This document shows positions 37,291 through 46,971 of a DNA stretch of 64,000 nucleotides, one piece after another. Within the stretch, counting starts at the first letter, position 1, and each line of letters begins with the position of its first letter. The notes under the pieces are model-generated. The model ran no database searches. It saw only the letters and a program-made list of their open reading frames with translations, and was not told the DNA's origin. The stretch comes from Bacillota bacterium. Lineage in GTDB: Bacteria; Bacillota; Clostridia; Clostridiales; Clostridiaceae. The stretch lies in NCBI GenBank assembly GCA_021781745.1, contig JAJXWH010000021.1:1-64000 (forward strand), in the 5' to 3' direction. A program made the position numbers and the translations under genes.

Positions 37291-37325
37291 GACCTTGTAA
37301 CAATTATAACAATTATTACAAGGTC
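37291..37325. terminator. Terminator of the ATPase-S24 fusion gene
   Basis: GACCTTGTAA pairs perfectly with TTACAAGGTC; the minus-strand tail is T-rich. The loop shares 18 identical bases with the gapN terminator loop. Confidence 0.8.
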
Positions 37326-37339
37326 TTTCATTAATTTTA

Positions 37340-38878
37340 CTAATTTTTAACCAGTCCGATAGCTACTCCAAGAAAACTAAATTGCTGATCTGTGATAAAA
37401 ATAGGTTCATACTTCTCATTTTCAGGCATAAGAACAACTTGTCTATTAATAATATTGTAGGTCTTTAATGTAGCTTCACCATCAATATCAACTGCAACTA
37501 TATCTTTAACCTTTGGCATACCTTGTTTAGTTATTACAACATAGTCTCCATCACAAATATTCTTATTTATCATCGAATCCCCTTTAACTTTAAGCATAAA
37601 TGTATCCTTTGAACTACGTATCCATTCTTTTGGTAAGTAATAATTGTCTTCAATATACTCATTTATAGGAATAGGATTACCTGCCGCAATCTCACTGAAT
37701 ACTGGAATACTCACTACTTCTTCAACTTTTTCTTCAATTCCGTTATATTCAATATATATATCATCTATATTTCCAGAATCTTTTATGAAATTATGATGTA
37801 TATTTCTTTTCAAGTCAATATACTTAATAGTGTCCAATCTTAAAGGCTCTTCTATTTTTATATCCTTTTCTATAGTTTTATCTTCTAATAAGACATCCTT
37901 AGCATCATTAGATTCATTTATTTCTTTAATCTCAACACTAGAATAATTCGTCTTTAAGGTAATACTTTTTCCTTTCATATCATAGCCTAAACTAGCAAAC
38001 GACTTTCCGTTTGTAAGCCAACTATCATATTCGCTATTATTAGATGTATCCATTATAAAAGTAATACTTGAATATGTTTTTTTATTATTTATTGCACCTA
38101 AGAATTCTAGTTGAGCTTTTGTTAACATTTGGCTATCATCAATAAAAATATGCACATATGACTTTACACTCTTACTCTTTGCTGACTTTAAAGCTAGTAA
38201 AACTAAATCCTGATCATCAATTTTGTTTAATTCGTTTAAGTTTTTATTATACTCTTTCAATATTTCAAATATAGCTTGTCTTTGTTCAGAGTTTTTTCTA
38301 AGTACTTTAGGATAGCTGCCATAAACCAATTTATTCATTTTTTTAGATCTATTGGCATTTTGATATTCATTAAGCTTTGTAAAATTACACGACTTAATCC
38401 ACATAATTTCTTTTTGTATAAAGTCAGCATATTTCAAGTCTAATATACTAAGCTTTTTTTTATTATATTTCTTTATTACAGCCATTATTGCTTTATCAAG
38501 GCAACCTTGTCTTTCTTCTAAGGATGCGATAGTAAAATTCTTTTTATATTTCTTTTTGTATTGATTAAAGTAATACATTATTAATGAATCTATTGTACTA
38601 ATTTCTAATTTATCACTATTGTCTTCGTCAAAAAAACTGCTTTGATGGTACTTTTCAGTCTCTATATTTTTATAAATAAATGAAACTGCTTTTGATACTT
38701 CATCACTATACGTAGCAATAAGTATTTTATCATCCTTAGTTATGCAATAATTGTTAAGTAATAATGGAATTTTATTTATAAATGTTGTAGTTTTTCCTGT
38801 TCCCTTTTCGCCTTTTATCAGCATATGGCCATTAGGCTTGTTTCTAAGTATCTTTTTTTGTTCTCTATTAAACTCCAC
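37340..38878 (-). CDS. UvrD-like ATPase fused to a LexA/S24 autopeptidase domain
   Basis: The 512-residue protein joins two parts. Residues 1-315 resemble the N-terminal half of a UvrD/Rep helicase: Walker A GEKGTGKTT (23-31), a motif Ia-like IATYSDEV, a motif II-like IFIDDSQ (244-250) and a motif IV-like LKTNYSS (308-314). Motifs V and VI are absent. Residues about 390-512 form a LexA C-terminal domain with an Ala399-Gly400 cleavage site, S435 in GDSM and K472 in TLKTY, all needed for self-cleavage. The HTH domain of LexA is missing. It may be an ATPase released or destroyed by RecA-triggered cleavage; that is inference. The start is GTG after AAGGAGTG. Confidence 0.85.
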   Translation of the reverse strand: MEFNREQKKILRNKPNGHMLIKGEKGTGKTTTFINKIPLLLNNYCITKDDKILIATYSDEVSKAVSFIYKNIETEKYHQSSFFDEDNSDKLEISTIDSLIMYYFNQYKKKYKKNFTIASLEERQGCLDKAIMAVIKKYNKKKLSILDLKYADFIQKEIMWIKSCNFTKLNEYQNANRSKKMNKLVYGSYPKVLRKNSEQRQAIFEILKEYNKNLNELNKIDDQDLVLLALKSAKSKSVKSYVHIFIDDSQMLTKAQLEFLGAINNKKTYSSITFIMDTSNNSEYDSWLTNGKSFASLGYDMKGKSITLKTNYSSVEIKEINESNDAKDVLLEDKTIEKDIKIEEPLRLDTIKYIDLKRNIHHNFIKDSGNIDDIYIEYNGIEEKVEEVVSIPVFSEIAAGNPIPINEYIEDNYYLPKEWIRSSKDTFMLKVKGDSMINKNICDGDYVVITKQGMPKVKDIVAVDIDGEATLKTYNIINRQVVLMPENEKYEPIFITDQQFSFLGVAIGLVKN

Positions 38879-39129
38879 TTTTTCACTCCTTCCATTTATT
38901 ACTTACACTTAAAATATCTTACGAACAAATATTTTAATTATTGTTGTAATTATACTATATTATCAGGGAAAGTGCAAAATTTAGGCTTTCGCCACTATGA
39001 ATGTATCATGGTAAAACTATTGAAATGTTGTATTACTTCAGCAAAATATGTATAATTGACAAAGAAACTATTTCATACGAAAGTAAAAGTATTCCAAGAA
39101 TGTACAAGCAGATATGGAAGGAGAAAAAA

Positions 39130-39924
39130 ATGAAACAAAGCATTATATTTTTTGATATTGATGGAACCTTACTTAGTGAAGAAACTTATACAGTTCCAGA
39201 AAGTGCAAAAAGAGCAATAAAAATGGCACAAGAAAATGGACATCTTGTATTTATTAATACAGGAAGGCCAATATTAGAAATTGATGATTGTATTCAGGAA
39301 TTAAATTTCGATGGATATATATGTGGATGTGGTACATACATAGAATTTAAGAATAAAGAGTTATTTCATAAAAGCCTCGGAGTTGAACTATCAAAACAAG
39401 TTGCTAGGAAATTAATCCAGTATAACATCGATGGCATCTTAGAGGGAAAATTTGGTGTTTATTATGACGATGATAATAATATATGCTCAAAAGAAGTTCT
39501 TAGAATTAAAGCTCGTCATATTAAAGAAGGTTTTTATAAGGGACAAACTTTTGAAGATCCAGAAATAGATTTTGATAAGTTTGTAATATGGACAAATGAA
39601 AATAGTAACTTTGAATCCTTTCACGAAGAATTTAAAAATTATTTTGATTTTATACACCGTAGTGAAAATTTCTATGAACTAGTTCCAATTGGTTTCTCAA
39701 AGGCCACTGGCATTAAATATTTAATTGATATTTTAGATATTCCTCATGAAAATACTTACGCTATTGGTGACAGTACTAATGATTTAACCATGCTTGAATA
39801 TGTTAAAAACAGCATTGCTATGGGTAATAGTAATCCAATATTATTTGATTTAGTTTCCTTTGTTACAAAAGATATTGAAGAAGATGGAATTGAACATGCT
39901 TTAAAACACTATAAGATCATATAA
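39130..39924 (+). CDS. Cof-type HAD-IIB phosphatase
   Basis: The 264-residue protein has HAD motif I FFDIDGTLL near 7-15, motif II NTGRP, a C2B cap domain in the middle, and motif IV AIGDSTNDLTMLEYV. Such enzymes dephosphorylate sugar phosphates, FMN or PLP; the substrate cannot be read. The ATG at 39130 follows AAGGAG; the frame is open for 43 more codons upstream, but those overlap the presumed promoter region and have no ribosome site. Confidence 0.88.
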   Translation: MKQSIIFFDIDGTLLSEETYTVPESAKRAIKMAQENGHLVFINTGRPILEIDDCIQELNFDGYICGCGTYIEFKNKELFHKSLGVELSKQVARKLIQYNIDGILEGKFGVYYDDDNNICSKEVLRIKARHIKEGFYKGQTFEDPEIDFDKFVIWTNENSNFESFHEEFKNYFDFIHRSENFYELVPIGFSKATGIKYLIDILDIPHENTYAIGDSTNDLTMLEYVKNSIAMGNSNPILFDLVSFVTKDIEEDGIEHALKHYKII

Positions 39925-40003
39925 ACGAAAAATATTTATTCCTACTTGAATATATAGAACTAAAGCTTTTTTGAAGCATACTTTAATAGCGGCATGGTAA
40001 TTT

Positions 40004-40038
40004 AAAAGAGTGAGATTAAAATAAATTCTCACTCTTTT
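40004..40038. terminator. Bidirectional terminator
   Basis: AAAAGAGTGAGA (40004-40015) pairs perfectly with TCTCACTCTTTT (40027-40038), between the convergent HAD gene and panD. Confidence 0.85.
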
Positions 40039-40053
40039 ATTTGTAATTAAAAT

Positions 40054-40428
40054 TTATTCATTAGATTCATAGTTAGTAATTTCTTTTATTGTATTATCAT
40101 CGTTCATAAATACAACTGTTGGTTTATATTTTTTTGCTTCTTCTTCGTCCATTTGAGCATAAGCAATTATTATAACTTTATCTCCTGTTTGCACTAATCT
40201 TGCAGCTGCTCCATTTAAACAAATAACACCTGAATCTCTTTTTCCTGGAATTACGTATGTTTCAAATCTCTCTCCATTGTTTATATCAACAATTTGAACT
40301 TTTTCATTTTCTAATATATTAGAGGCTTCCATTAAAGTCTTGTCTATTGTTATGCTTCCTACATAATTTAACTCCGCTTGAGTAACCGTCGCTCTGTGTA
40401 TCTTTCCTTTTAACATTGTTAGTATCAT
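40054..40428 (-). CDS. panD: Aspartate 1-decarboxylase PanD
   Basis: PanD makes beta-alanine from aspartate with a self-made pyruvoyl group. The 124-residue protein has the self-processing site Gly24-Ser25 in YVGSITID and the GAAARL motif. It is the last gene of the pantothenate operon, 21 bp after panC. Confidence 0.96.
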   Translation of the reverse strand: MILTMLKGKIHRATVTQAELNYVGSITIDKTLMEASNILENEKVQIVDINNGERFETYVIPGKRDSGVICLNGAAARLVQTGDKVIIIAYAQMDEEEAKKYKPTVVFMNDDNTIKEITNYESNE

Positions 40429-40449
40429 TTTTTCTCCCCCTAAATGTGT

Positions 40450-41292
40450 TTAATTAGTATAACTAAAATTATCTATTAGTCTTGTCTTACCAATATATAC
40501 TGCAATCGGTATTAATACATTCTTTTTTATCATATGAACATCCTCTAAAGAATCACTATCTACAATTTCTACATAATCTATTTTAGCTAATGGTTCTTTA
40601 TTTAGTTCATCTGTAATAATTTCCTTAACTTTAAGTGCATCTCTTTCGCCACCAATTAATGCATCTTTAGCTTTTTCTAAACTTCTACTTAACACTAATG
40701 CTGCTTTTCTTTCCTCACTAGAAAGATAAGTGTTTCTTGAGCTTTTCGCTAATCCGTCTTCTTCACGGATTATTGGACAGGCAACTACTTCTACATCAAT
40801 ATTTAAGTCCCTAACCATCCTTCTTATAACAGCAACTTGTTGAGCATCTTTTTCTCCAAAATAAGCTTTATCTGGAGTAACTATATTGAAAAATTTTGAA
40901 ACAACTAAACATACTCCATCAAAATGTCCTGGTCTTTTTGCACCACAAAGTGCATTAGTTAGATTTGAAACACTAACTGTTGTAGATTTATTATCAAAAT
41001 ACATCTCACTTGGTTCTGGATTAAAAACTACATTAGCTCCTGCATTTAAACAAATCTCTAAATCTTTATTTATATCTCTTGGATAACTTTCAAAATCCTC
41101 ATTTGGTCCAAATTGTGTTGGATTTACAAACACACTTACGACTACTCTGTCATTTTCACTAACTGCCATCTTTATTAAACTTTCGTGCCCTTCATGTAAT
41201 GCTCCCATTGTTGGTACATATCCCACTGAAAGACCTTCTTTTCTCCATGCTTTAACTAGGCTTCTTAGTTCTTTAATTTCTTTTACTAACAT
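40450..41292 (-). CDS. panC: Pantothenate synthetase PanC
   Basis: PanC joins pantoate and beta-alanine using ATP. The 280-residue protein has the nucleotide-binding PTMGALHEGH motif, FVNPTQFGPNEDFESYPR, YFGEKDAQQVAVIRRMV and the SSRNTYLS loop (a KMSKS-type position). It lies 16 bp after panB. Confidence 0.97.
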   Translation of the reverse strand: MLVKEIKELRSLVKAWRKEGLSVGYVPTMGALHEGHESLIKMAVSENDRVVVSVFVNPTQFGPNEDFESYPRDINKDLEICLNAGANVVFNPEPSEMYFDNKSTTVSVSNLTNALCGAKRPGHFDGVCLVVSKFFNIVTPDKAYFGEKDAQQVAVIRRMVRDLNIDVEVVACPIIREEDGLAKSSRNTYLSSEERKAALVLSRSLEKAKDALIGGERDALKVKEIITDELNKEPLAKIDYVEIVDSDSLEDVHMIKKNVLIPIAVYIGKTRLIDNFSYTN

Positions 41293-41308
41293 CTTTCTCT
41301 CCTCAAAA

Positions 41309-42136
41309 CTAATATAATTTTTTCAATTCGGTTTCATCAATTTTAAAAGTGTGCTTTTCTTCTGGAAATGTTCCTTCTTCTACTTCCCTAACATAGGAAG
41401 AAATAGCTTCCCTCATAACTGAACCTATATTCGCATATTGCTTTACAAACTTTGGAACAAAATCATTAAACATTCCTAGCATATCTTGATAAACCAATAC
41501 TTGGCCATCACAATATTTTCCTGCACCAATTCCTATAGTTGGAACTGATACTGAATTTGTAATAAGCTCAGCTACCTTCTCTGGAATTCCTTCGAGTACA
41601 ATTGAAAATACACCTGCTTTTTCTAATAGAACGGCATCTTCTATCAATTGTTTAGCAGCCGACTGATCTTTACCTTGTACCTTAAAGCCTCCAAAAGCAT
41701 TAACAGATTGTGGCGTTAACCCTAAGTGACCCATTACAGGAATTTGCGCATCTACAATTGCTTTGACCTGAGCTGCTACTTTTGCACCACCTTCAAGTTT
41801 AACAGCATTTGCTCCACCTTCCTTAATTAATCTTCCAGCATTTAATACTGCTTGTTCTATTGAAACATGATAAGATAAAAATGGCATATCGCTAACTATT
41901 AGTGCGTTTTTTGTACCTCTTTTAACAGCTTTTGTATGATAGATTATTTCATCCATTGTAACAGCTAAAGTATCTTCTTCTCCTTTAATAACCATTCCAA
42001 GGGAATCCCCTATTAAGATAGCATTTACTCCGCTTTCATCAATAATTTTTGCCATTGAATAATCATATGCTGTAAGCATACTTAATTTCTTTCCTTGCTC
42101 TTTAGCTTGTTTAAAAGTTAATACTGTATTTTTCAC
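41309..42136 (-). CDS. panB: 3-methyl-2-oxobutanoate hydroxymethyltransferase PanB
   Basis: PanB converts alpha-ketoisovalerate to ketopantoate using methylene-tetrahydrofolate. The 275-residue protein has the family segments [43 protein letters not shown] and [16 protein letters not shown]. It starts with GTG, which overlaps the preceding stop by one base, with AGGAGG just upstream inside the preceding gene. Confidence 0.97.
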   Translation of the reverse strand: MKNTVLTFKQAKEQGKKLSMLTAYDYSMAKIIDESGVNAILIGDSLGMVIKGEEDTLAVTMDEIIYHTKAVKRGTKNALIVSDMPFLSYHVSIEQAVLNAGRLIKEGGANAVKLEGGAKVAAQVKAIVDAQIPVMGHLGLTPQSVNAFGGFKVQGKDQSAAKQLIEDAVLLEKAGVFSIVLEGIPEKVAELITNSVSVPTIGIGAGKYCDGQVLVYQDMLGMFNDFVPKFVKQYANIGSVMREAISSYVREVEEGTFPEEKHTFKIDETELKKLY

Positions 42137-43038
42137 TACTCTACTCCTCCTAAAAGCTCATATATTTCTTTATGCTTTTTTGAATTACTTAGTAAGTTTT
42201 CAATTGCATTTTCCATTTTTATACCTTCAAATTCTTTTGTTTCTCTTAGAGCAACAAGCTTTATTAAATTTACAGATAGTATTTTGTAAAGATCTTTATC
42301 CTTTTCTTCTAAAGCACATAAATGCTTTTCTACTGTAGTAATATCACCTCTTGAAATTGGTCCTGTTAAAGAATTCACAAAACCCTTTGTATAAATACTA
42401 TCAATATTACCAATTATAAGAGGTTTAAGAGCATTTAGAGCTTCTGCTTCATTTAAACCAAGTTTTTTAAAGTAAGTTACTCCCATATCTAATAATGATA
42501 AAGCAAGGTTAGAAACAAAAACATTAGCTAAATGATAAATTGAAGAATCTTCTGCACTTCTAGCAAAATGCTTGTTCCCTAATCTTTTCATTAATTCTAA
42601 AAGAGCACAATTCTCAAAAATATCTCCTTCAATAGAAAAGTATATACTTTCTAATTCTTTTAAATTTGTATCTTTACTTGAAAACGCAAATATTGGATGT
42701 ATAGAATAGATCAGTGCACCAGAATGTTTGGCATTACATAATACATTTGATTTAAGTGAGCCACTAGTGTGACAAATAGATTTGTTATTTAGATCAAATT
42801 TTGATAATTCATTATCTATAATTGAAATTATATCATCAGGCGTTGTAATAAATAATATATTACTTTCATTAATAATATTTTGAATGTTATCATAAAATTT
42901 AGATTTAGTAATCTCAGCTGCTTGTTTGGTGTTTTCTTGATTTTTTCCATAAAAGCCACTTAATTTTATCCCTTTATGAGTAAAGTAGCGACCTAAACTT
43001 ACGCCTACCTTCCCAGGACCAATAAATCCAACTTTAAT
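42136..43038 (-). CDS. panG: Rossmann-fold DUF2520 protein, probable ketopantoate reductase PanG
   Basis: The ~300-residue protein has an N-terminal Rossmann fold ([10 protein letters not shown]) and a C-terminal DUF2520 helical domain. PanG, described in Francisella and Enterococcus as an alternative ketopantoate reductase, has this architecture. Here the gene is first in an operon with panB, panC and panD and no panE is seen, so the missing reduction step fits. The start is unusual: GGAGG lies 7 nt before an ATT codon at 43038. The frame is open to 43173, but no upstream ATG has a good ribosome site. Confidence 0.75.
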   Translation of the reverse strand: MKVGFIGPGKVGVSLGRYFTHKGIKLSGFYGKNQENTKQAAEITKSKFYDNIQNIINESNILFITTPDDIISIIDNELSKFDLNNKSICHTSGSLKSNVLCNAKHSGALIYSIHPIFAFSSKDTNLKELESIYFSIEGDIFENCALLELMKRLGNKHFARSAEDSSIYHLANVFVSNLALSLLDMGVTYFKKLGLNEAEALNALKPLIIGNIDSIYTKGFVNSLTGPISRGDITTVEKHLCALEEKDKDLYKILSVNLIKLVALRETKEFEGIKMENAIENLLSNSKKHKEIYELLGGVE

Positions 43039-43356
43039 AGTATCACCTCCATATACGTGATACAACATCCTAACTTCAATCTCATTCATATAGATATGAG
43101 TTGTATTATAATTCTTAATGCTAAAAATATCGGTGTAATTCTCTTTCGATACTACCCATAGATATTCTATCATTTTGTTTTTAATTTAACAATAAAAACA
43201 TAAAAATTTTAATATGTATTTTAAATTAAATTTGTAAACATAAAGCAGTAATACTTTATGAAGGAAGAATTGAATGTAACTTGCTTATCTAATAAAATAA
43301 AAGAAGCTTTGAAATATATAACTTCTATCATTATTACTTCACGCTCCTTATTATGC

Positions 43357-43986
43357 TTATATTTCTTCAGTTAAACTAACAATTCCTTTCATAAGATAAG
43401 GCAGATTCTTTTGAACTTTTTCGTCATCCCAATTCCACCATTTCAGTTCCACTAATTTGGCTATTACCTCTTCAGAAAAGCGCTTTCTGATTTCTTTTGC
43501 AGGTGTTCCTCCTACAATTGTATAAGGAGCAACATCTTTAGTTGCAACTGCTCTTGTTCCTATTATTGCACCATCTCCTATTTGAACCCCTTGCATGATT
43601 ACTGCTTCATAACCAATCCAAACATCATTTCCTATTATGATATCACCATTATTGTCCCAGGCATCGGTAATATCTGCACTATTTAACTCCCATTCTTCAT
43701 AAAATATTGGAAATGGATAAGTTGAAAGTGACGCCATCTTATGGTTGCCAGATGTAAACATAAATTTTGCTCCACAAGCTATAGAACAATACTTACCAAT
43801 GATTAACTTCTCGCTATTTACAGGAAAGTGATATAATACATTATTATTTTGAAATTTTGTTGGATCATTAACAAAATCATTATACATGGTATAATCTCCA
43901 ACTATGATATTAGGATCTGTAATTACTGGTTTTAAATATATTGTTTCTTTATCACCTGTTCTTGGATAAACTTTTTTACTATTCAT
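43357..43986 (-). CDS. Vat/CatB-family xenobiotic O-acetyltransferase
   Basis: The 209-residue protein is a left-handed beta-helix acetyltransferase: GDYTMYND, LIIGKYCSIACGAKF, the catalytic His in SGNHKM, GDIIIGNDVWIGYEAVIMQG, and TIVGGTPAKEIRKRF. It is closest in pattern to Vat (streptogramin A) and CatB (chloramphenicol) enzymes, so it may be an intrinsic antibiotic-modifying enzyme. The true substrate is unknown. The gene has an AAAGGAGG site and no partner. Confidence 0.87.
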   Translation of the reverse strand: MNSKKVYPRTGDKETIYLKPVITDPNIIVGDYTMYNDFVNDPTKFQNNNVLYHFPVNSEKLIIGKYCSIACGAKFMFTSGNHKMASLSTYPFPIFYEEWELNSADITDAWDNNGDIIIGNDVWIGYEAVIMQGVQIGDGAIIGTRAVATKDVAPYTIVGGTPAKEIRKRFSEEVIAKLVELKWWNWDDEKVQKNLPYLMKGIVSLTEEI

Positions 43987-44311
43987 ATTTCCTCCTTTAT
44001 ATCCTTTTTCTTAATAATAATCATAATTTTCTTAACTAATTTACTTCTTTAGCATCTCATAATTAAATTATAATCCTATCATTTTCAATTTATCTAGTTT
44101 ACAAACAATTCTGTAATAAAGTTGTCCTATAATTACAACATCACTCAAATATAAAAAATAATAATTTTATAACATAAACAACTTCTAAGTTATATTAATA
44201 CTCTCAACATAAACATCTATCAAAAGGAATAAAATCGCTAAAATAGTAAACGATAAGTTTAAGGCAATTTTTTAATAAAAATAATCAACCAAGATTATAG
44301 GAGGAATAATA
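43987..44311. other. AT-rich intergenic region
   Basis: This 325-bp stretch holds the divergent 5' regions of the acetyltransferase and the secreted-protein genes. No gene, strong hairpin or confident promoter was seen apart from the ribosome site AGGAGG at the right end. Confidence 0.5.
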
Positions 44312-44845
44312 GTGCCAAAAAAAGTAATTCGTTTAATAATATTTATAATACTTATAACAGTATCTATGAGTGATATAGCGTATGCACAAATCCCGACTAA
44401 ACCTACACCTTATGGTCCAAGGATATCAGATCTTCAAAATAAAGAAGATATTTTAAGTAGCTTGGAACAAATTAAAACGATACGCGCTAATTTAGTCGTG
44501 ATTAATGTGAAATCAGATACACCAGTTGAACAATTAAAAACTATAGATACCAATTTGCAACGTGACATTGATCAACTTCGAGTTATTAGAGGAAATTTAG
44601 TAAATCATGCTGATAAATATGCAAATTCAATTTCTGATGTATTTTTTGCAGAACAAATTGTTATTATAGCCAATTGCTACATTGTAAGCCTAAAACATCA
44701 ACAATTATTAATAAGATCATTAGAAAACAATGTTGGAGAGGCCTCAACACTATTTTATTCAACTTATATGATACCAATATACTATTACCTTACTTTAGGC
44801 GATGAACAGATAGCCTATACTCAAACATACACTGTAGTTTCTTGA
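44312..44845 (+). CDS. Secreted protein of unknown function
   Basis: The 177-residue product starts at GTG after a strong AGGAGG. It has a classical signal peptide with a likely cut after AYA (about residue 25), leaving a mature domain of about 150 residues that is mostly helical (DLQNKEDILSSLEQIKTIRANL and repeats of IRANL/IRGNL near 57 and 94). There is no lipobox, anchor or known motif. I do not recognise a family. Confidence 0.7.
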   Translation: MPKKVIRLIIFIILITVSMSDIAYAQIPTKPTPYGPRISDLQNKEDILSSLEQIKTIRANLVVINVKSDTPVEQLKTIDTNLQRDIDQLRVIRGNLVNHADKYANSISDVFFAEQIVIIANCYIVSLKHQQLLIRSLENNVGEASTLFYSTYMIPIYYYLTLGDEQIAYTQTYTVVS

Positions 44846-44999
44846 TAAATCTAAATTTAAAATTGTAAACAAAAATGATTTGCTTAAGTTTTTTACTCCT
44901 TAGTTACCAAATGTAAAAATAATGATACATCAGAAAAGAAAAATCCCCTAAAGAAAATCCTTAATAATATCTATCGTTATTATAGAAGCCCAAACGCTT

Positions 45000-45034
45000 A
45001 ACAGCTCCAAGGTCAATGTATCCTTGGAGCTGTT
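45000..45034. terminator. Hairpin between convergent genes
   Basis: A perfect 13-bp stem (AACAGCTCCAAGG with CCTTGGAGCTGTT) and 9-nt loop lies between the secreted-protein gene and the HxlR gene. The T runs are weak on both strands. Confidence 0.55.
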
Positions 45035-45105
45035 ATTATCAAACTCTTAATTAATCTATCGATTTTCACGATAATACAATTTCTCCATTTCTATGGAAAA
45101 ATATC

Positions 45106-45453
45106 TTATTTGCATGTATTTTTAGCTTTAATTAAATTAGAATAACTAATTGCCCATTCACATAAATCAGTTAGAACTGGCAACAGACTTCTACCATAAT
45201 CAGTAAGGGAATATTCCACTTTAGGTGGAACTTGATTATAAATAACCCTATTAATTAACTCATCTTCTTCTAGTGATCTAAGTTGTTGCGTTAACATTTT
45301 TTGTGTAATATTAGGCAAACTTCTTTTCAACTCATTAAAACGCATAGTTTTTTTACCTAACTGCCATATAATTATAGGCTTCCATTTACCTCCTAAAATA
45401 TCTAATGTTAATTCCATAGAGCAGTTATATTCAATTCCTTTAAACTTCACCAT
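45106..45453 (-). CDS. HxlR family transcriptional regulator
   Basis: The 115-residue winged-helix protein has the HxlR signature (ILGGKWKPIIIWQL, RFNELKRSLPNITQKMLTQQ, YSLTDYGRSLLPVL). Cys11 near the N-terminus is typical of redox-sensing HxlR members such as YodB and HypR. It is divergent from the nitroreductase gene and probably represses it in response to electrophiles. Confidence 0.92.
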   Translation of the reverse strand: MVKFKGIEYNCSMELTLDILGGKWKPIIIWQLGKKTMRFNELKRSLPNITQKMLTQQLRSLEEDELINRVIYNQVPPKVEYSLTDYGRSLLPVLTDLCEWAISYSNLIKAKNTCK

Positions 45454-45617
45454 TTACAACTCCTTCTTATACTCAAGCAATTCTATATAGTATACAATTA
45501 GTAACCACGTTCCTAGAAAGTGCGTACTTGATAATATTAGCATACTAATATAAATTATATTACATCATAGAAACTTGAATATAAAGTATATATTAACAAA
45601 ACTAGGAGTGATATTTA

Positions 45618-46430
45618 ATGGATTTAATTAATGTAAACAAGTCAAAATGTATTAAATGTGGAATTTGTTCAAAAGTATGCCCAACTGGAGTTTTATCAAT
45701 AGACGAAACCGGTCCTAATACTAGTAATGCAAAGAACTGTATTGCCTGTGGCCAATGTGTTGCTGTATGTCCCCACGGAGCATTGGATAATATAAAAACT
45801 CCTTTAGCTGATCAAATTGTTATAGAAAACTTCCCCGTTATAGATTCAAAAACTGCAGAAAATTTTCTTAGATCCCGCCGTTCAATACGTTGTTTTAAGG
45901 ATGCACACGTGCCTAGAGAAAAATTATTACAAATAATCAATATTGCACATTATGCGCCTACTGCTAGTAACAGCCAAGGTGTTTCTTATATAATAGTTGA
46001 AAACAAAAAAATATCAGAAAAAGCTATAGAAATTATTTATGAATGGATGGAAAGTAAGCTTTCATTACATTGGAGTTTTACAAGGCATGTCCAAACTCAC
46101 AAGACTACAGGAATGGATACAATATTACGTAATGCTCCACACCTTATTATTGCAACGGCTCCAAAAGACTTTAAAAATGGACGAGAAAACACTATATCTC
46201 AGCTTACTTATGCTGAACTATATGCAACTACTATTGGACTTGGTTCTTGTTGGGCTGGATTATTTGAATTTTGCGCATTTTCTAACTACGCTCCACTACT
46301 CTCTCTGCTTAATATACCTGAAGACAAAATTGTAACAGGTGCTATTATGGTTGGGTATCCAAAGTATAAATATAAGAAACTAGTAGACAGAAATCCATTG
46401 GATGTGATATTTATTAACCAAGAGATTTGA
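45618..46430 (+). CDS. Nitroreductase with N-terminal 2[4Fe-4S] ferredoxin domain
   Basis: The 270-residue protein has two CxxCxxCxxxC clusters (C11/14/17/21 and C41/44/47/51) followed by an FMN-binding nitroreductase domain (RRSIRCFKDAHV, APTASNSQGVSY, TTIGLGSCWAGLF). It is a common anaerobe enzyme that reduces nitro compounds or quinones with ferredoxin-type electron input. The divergent HxlR gene is the likely regulator. Confidence 0.93.
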   Translation: MDLINVNKSKCIKCGICSKVCPTGVLSIDETGPNTSNAKNCIACGQCVAVCPHGALDNIKTPLADQIVIENFPVIDSKTAENFLRSRRSIRCFKDAHVPREKLLQIINIAHYAPTASNSQGVSYIIVENKKISEKAIEIIYEWMESKLSLHWSFTRHVQTHKTTGMDTILRNAPHLIIATAPKDFKNGRENTISQLTYAELYATTIGLGSCWAGLFEFCAFSNYAPLLSLLNIPEDKIVTGAIMVGYPKYKYKKLVDRNPLDVIFINQEI

Positions 46431-46826
46431 ATTACCAATAATTTTTGCAGAAGACATTACTTAACTGGTACCGTCAATGTACATGCCCTCACCTTTCAAC
46501 AATCCTTGTCATTATATAGTGAGGCCAAGTTCCAGGCGTCCATTTTTTTGTATATGCATCACTTTTCTTCAAATCATATAATTAAACCACCAGTATGCCC
46601 TCTCCATAATCTTTAATTTAACGTATTTTCCTATATTTTATTATATTCTGATACTAGATAAAATCAGCGTTTGAGTACAATTGGTATTTTATTGTAACTT
46701 ATTATATTTTTGCGTTAAGGGAAAATACAAGGAAAAAAATAACAATAAGGTAATAGGTGTAGTCCTATACTGTATGCCTTTATAAATCTAAAATATGATA
46801 CTTTACCCAAAAAGCTCTTTGCATAA

Positions 46827-46925
46827 TCTTTATCATCAATTAATAAACTTAATACCATAATATCAACTAAGCTTGGAGTTGCTCTAGATGCAGCTTCTAG
46901 TGATAATTCTAATAAAGTAGCTTGA
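46827..46925 (+). pseudogene. 3' remnant of an unknown gene, copy 1
   Basis: An open 33-codon stretch ends in TKLGVALDAASSDNSNKVA and TGA, right before a terminator. It has no start or ribosome site. A related remnant lies at 48189-48269. The rest of 46431-46971 holds no gene; 46460-46545 is GC-richer than its surroundings and may be another relic. Confidence 0.5.
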
Positions 46926-46927
46926 AT

Positions 46928-46964
46928 AAAGGCGATAAACGTTTTAAAAGTGTTTATCGCCTTT
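46928..46964. terminator. Terminator shared by copy-1 remnant and kinase gene
   Basis: AAAGGCGATAAAC pairs perfectly with GTTTATCGCCTTT (13 bp, 11-nt loop); A/T-rich tails on both sides allow use in both directions. Confidence 0.8.
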
Positions 46965-46971
46965 AAATTAT

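Noticed and set aside
37340..38878. Plain LexA paralogue or plain UvrD helicase
   Set aside because: The protein has no LexA-type HTH domain and lacks helicase motifs V and VI. Neither simple label describes it.
46472..46480. 16S rRNA-like word GACGGTACC (complement) in the gap
   Set aside because: Only nine bases match, with no continuing similarity on either side. Chance is the best explanation.
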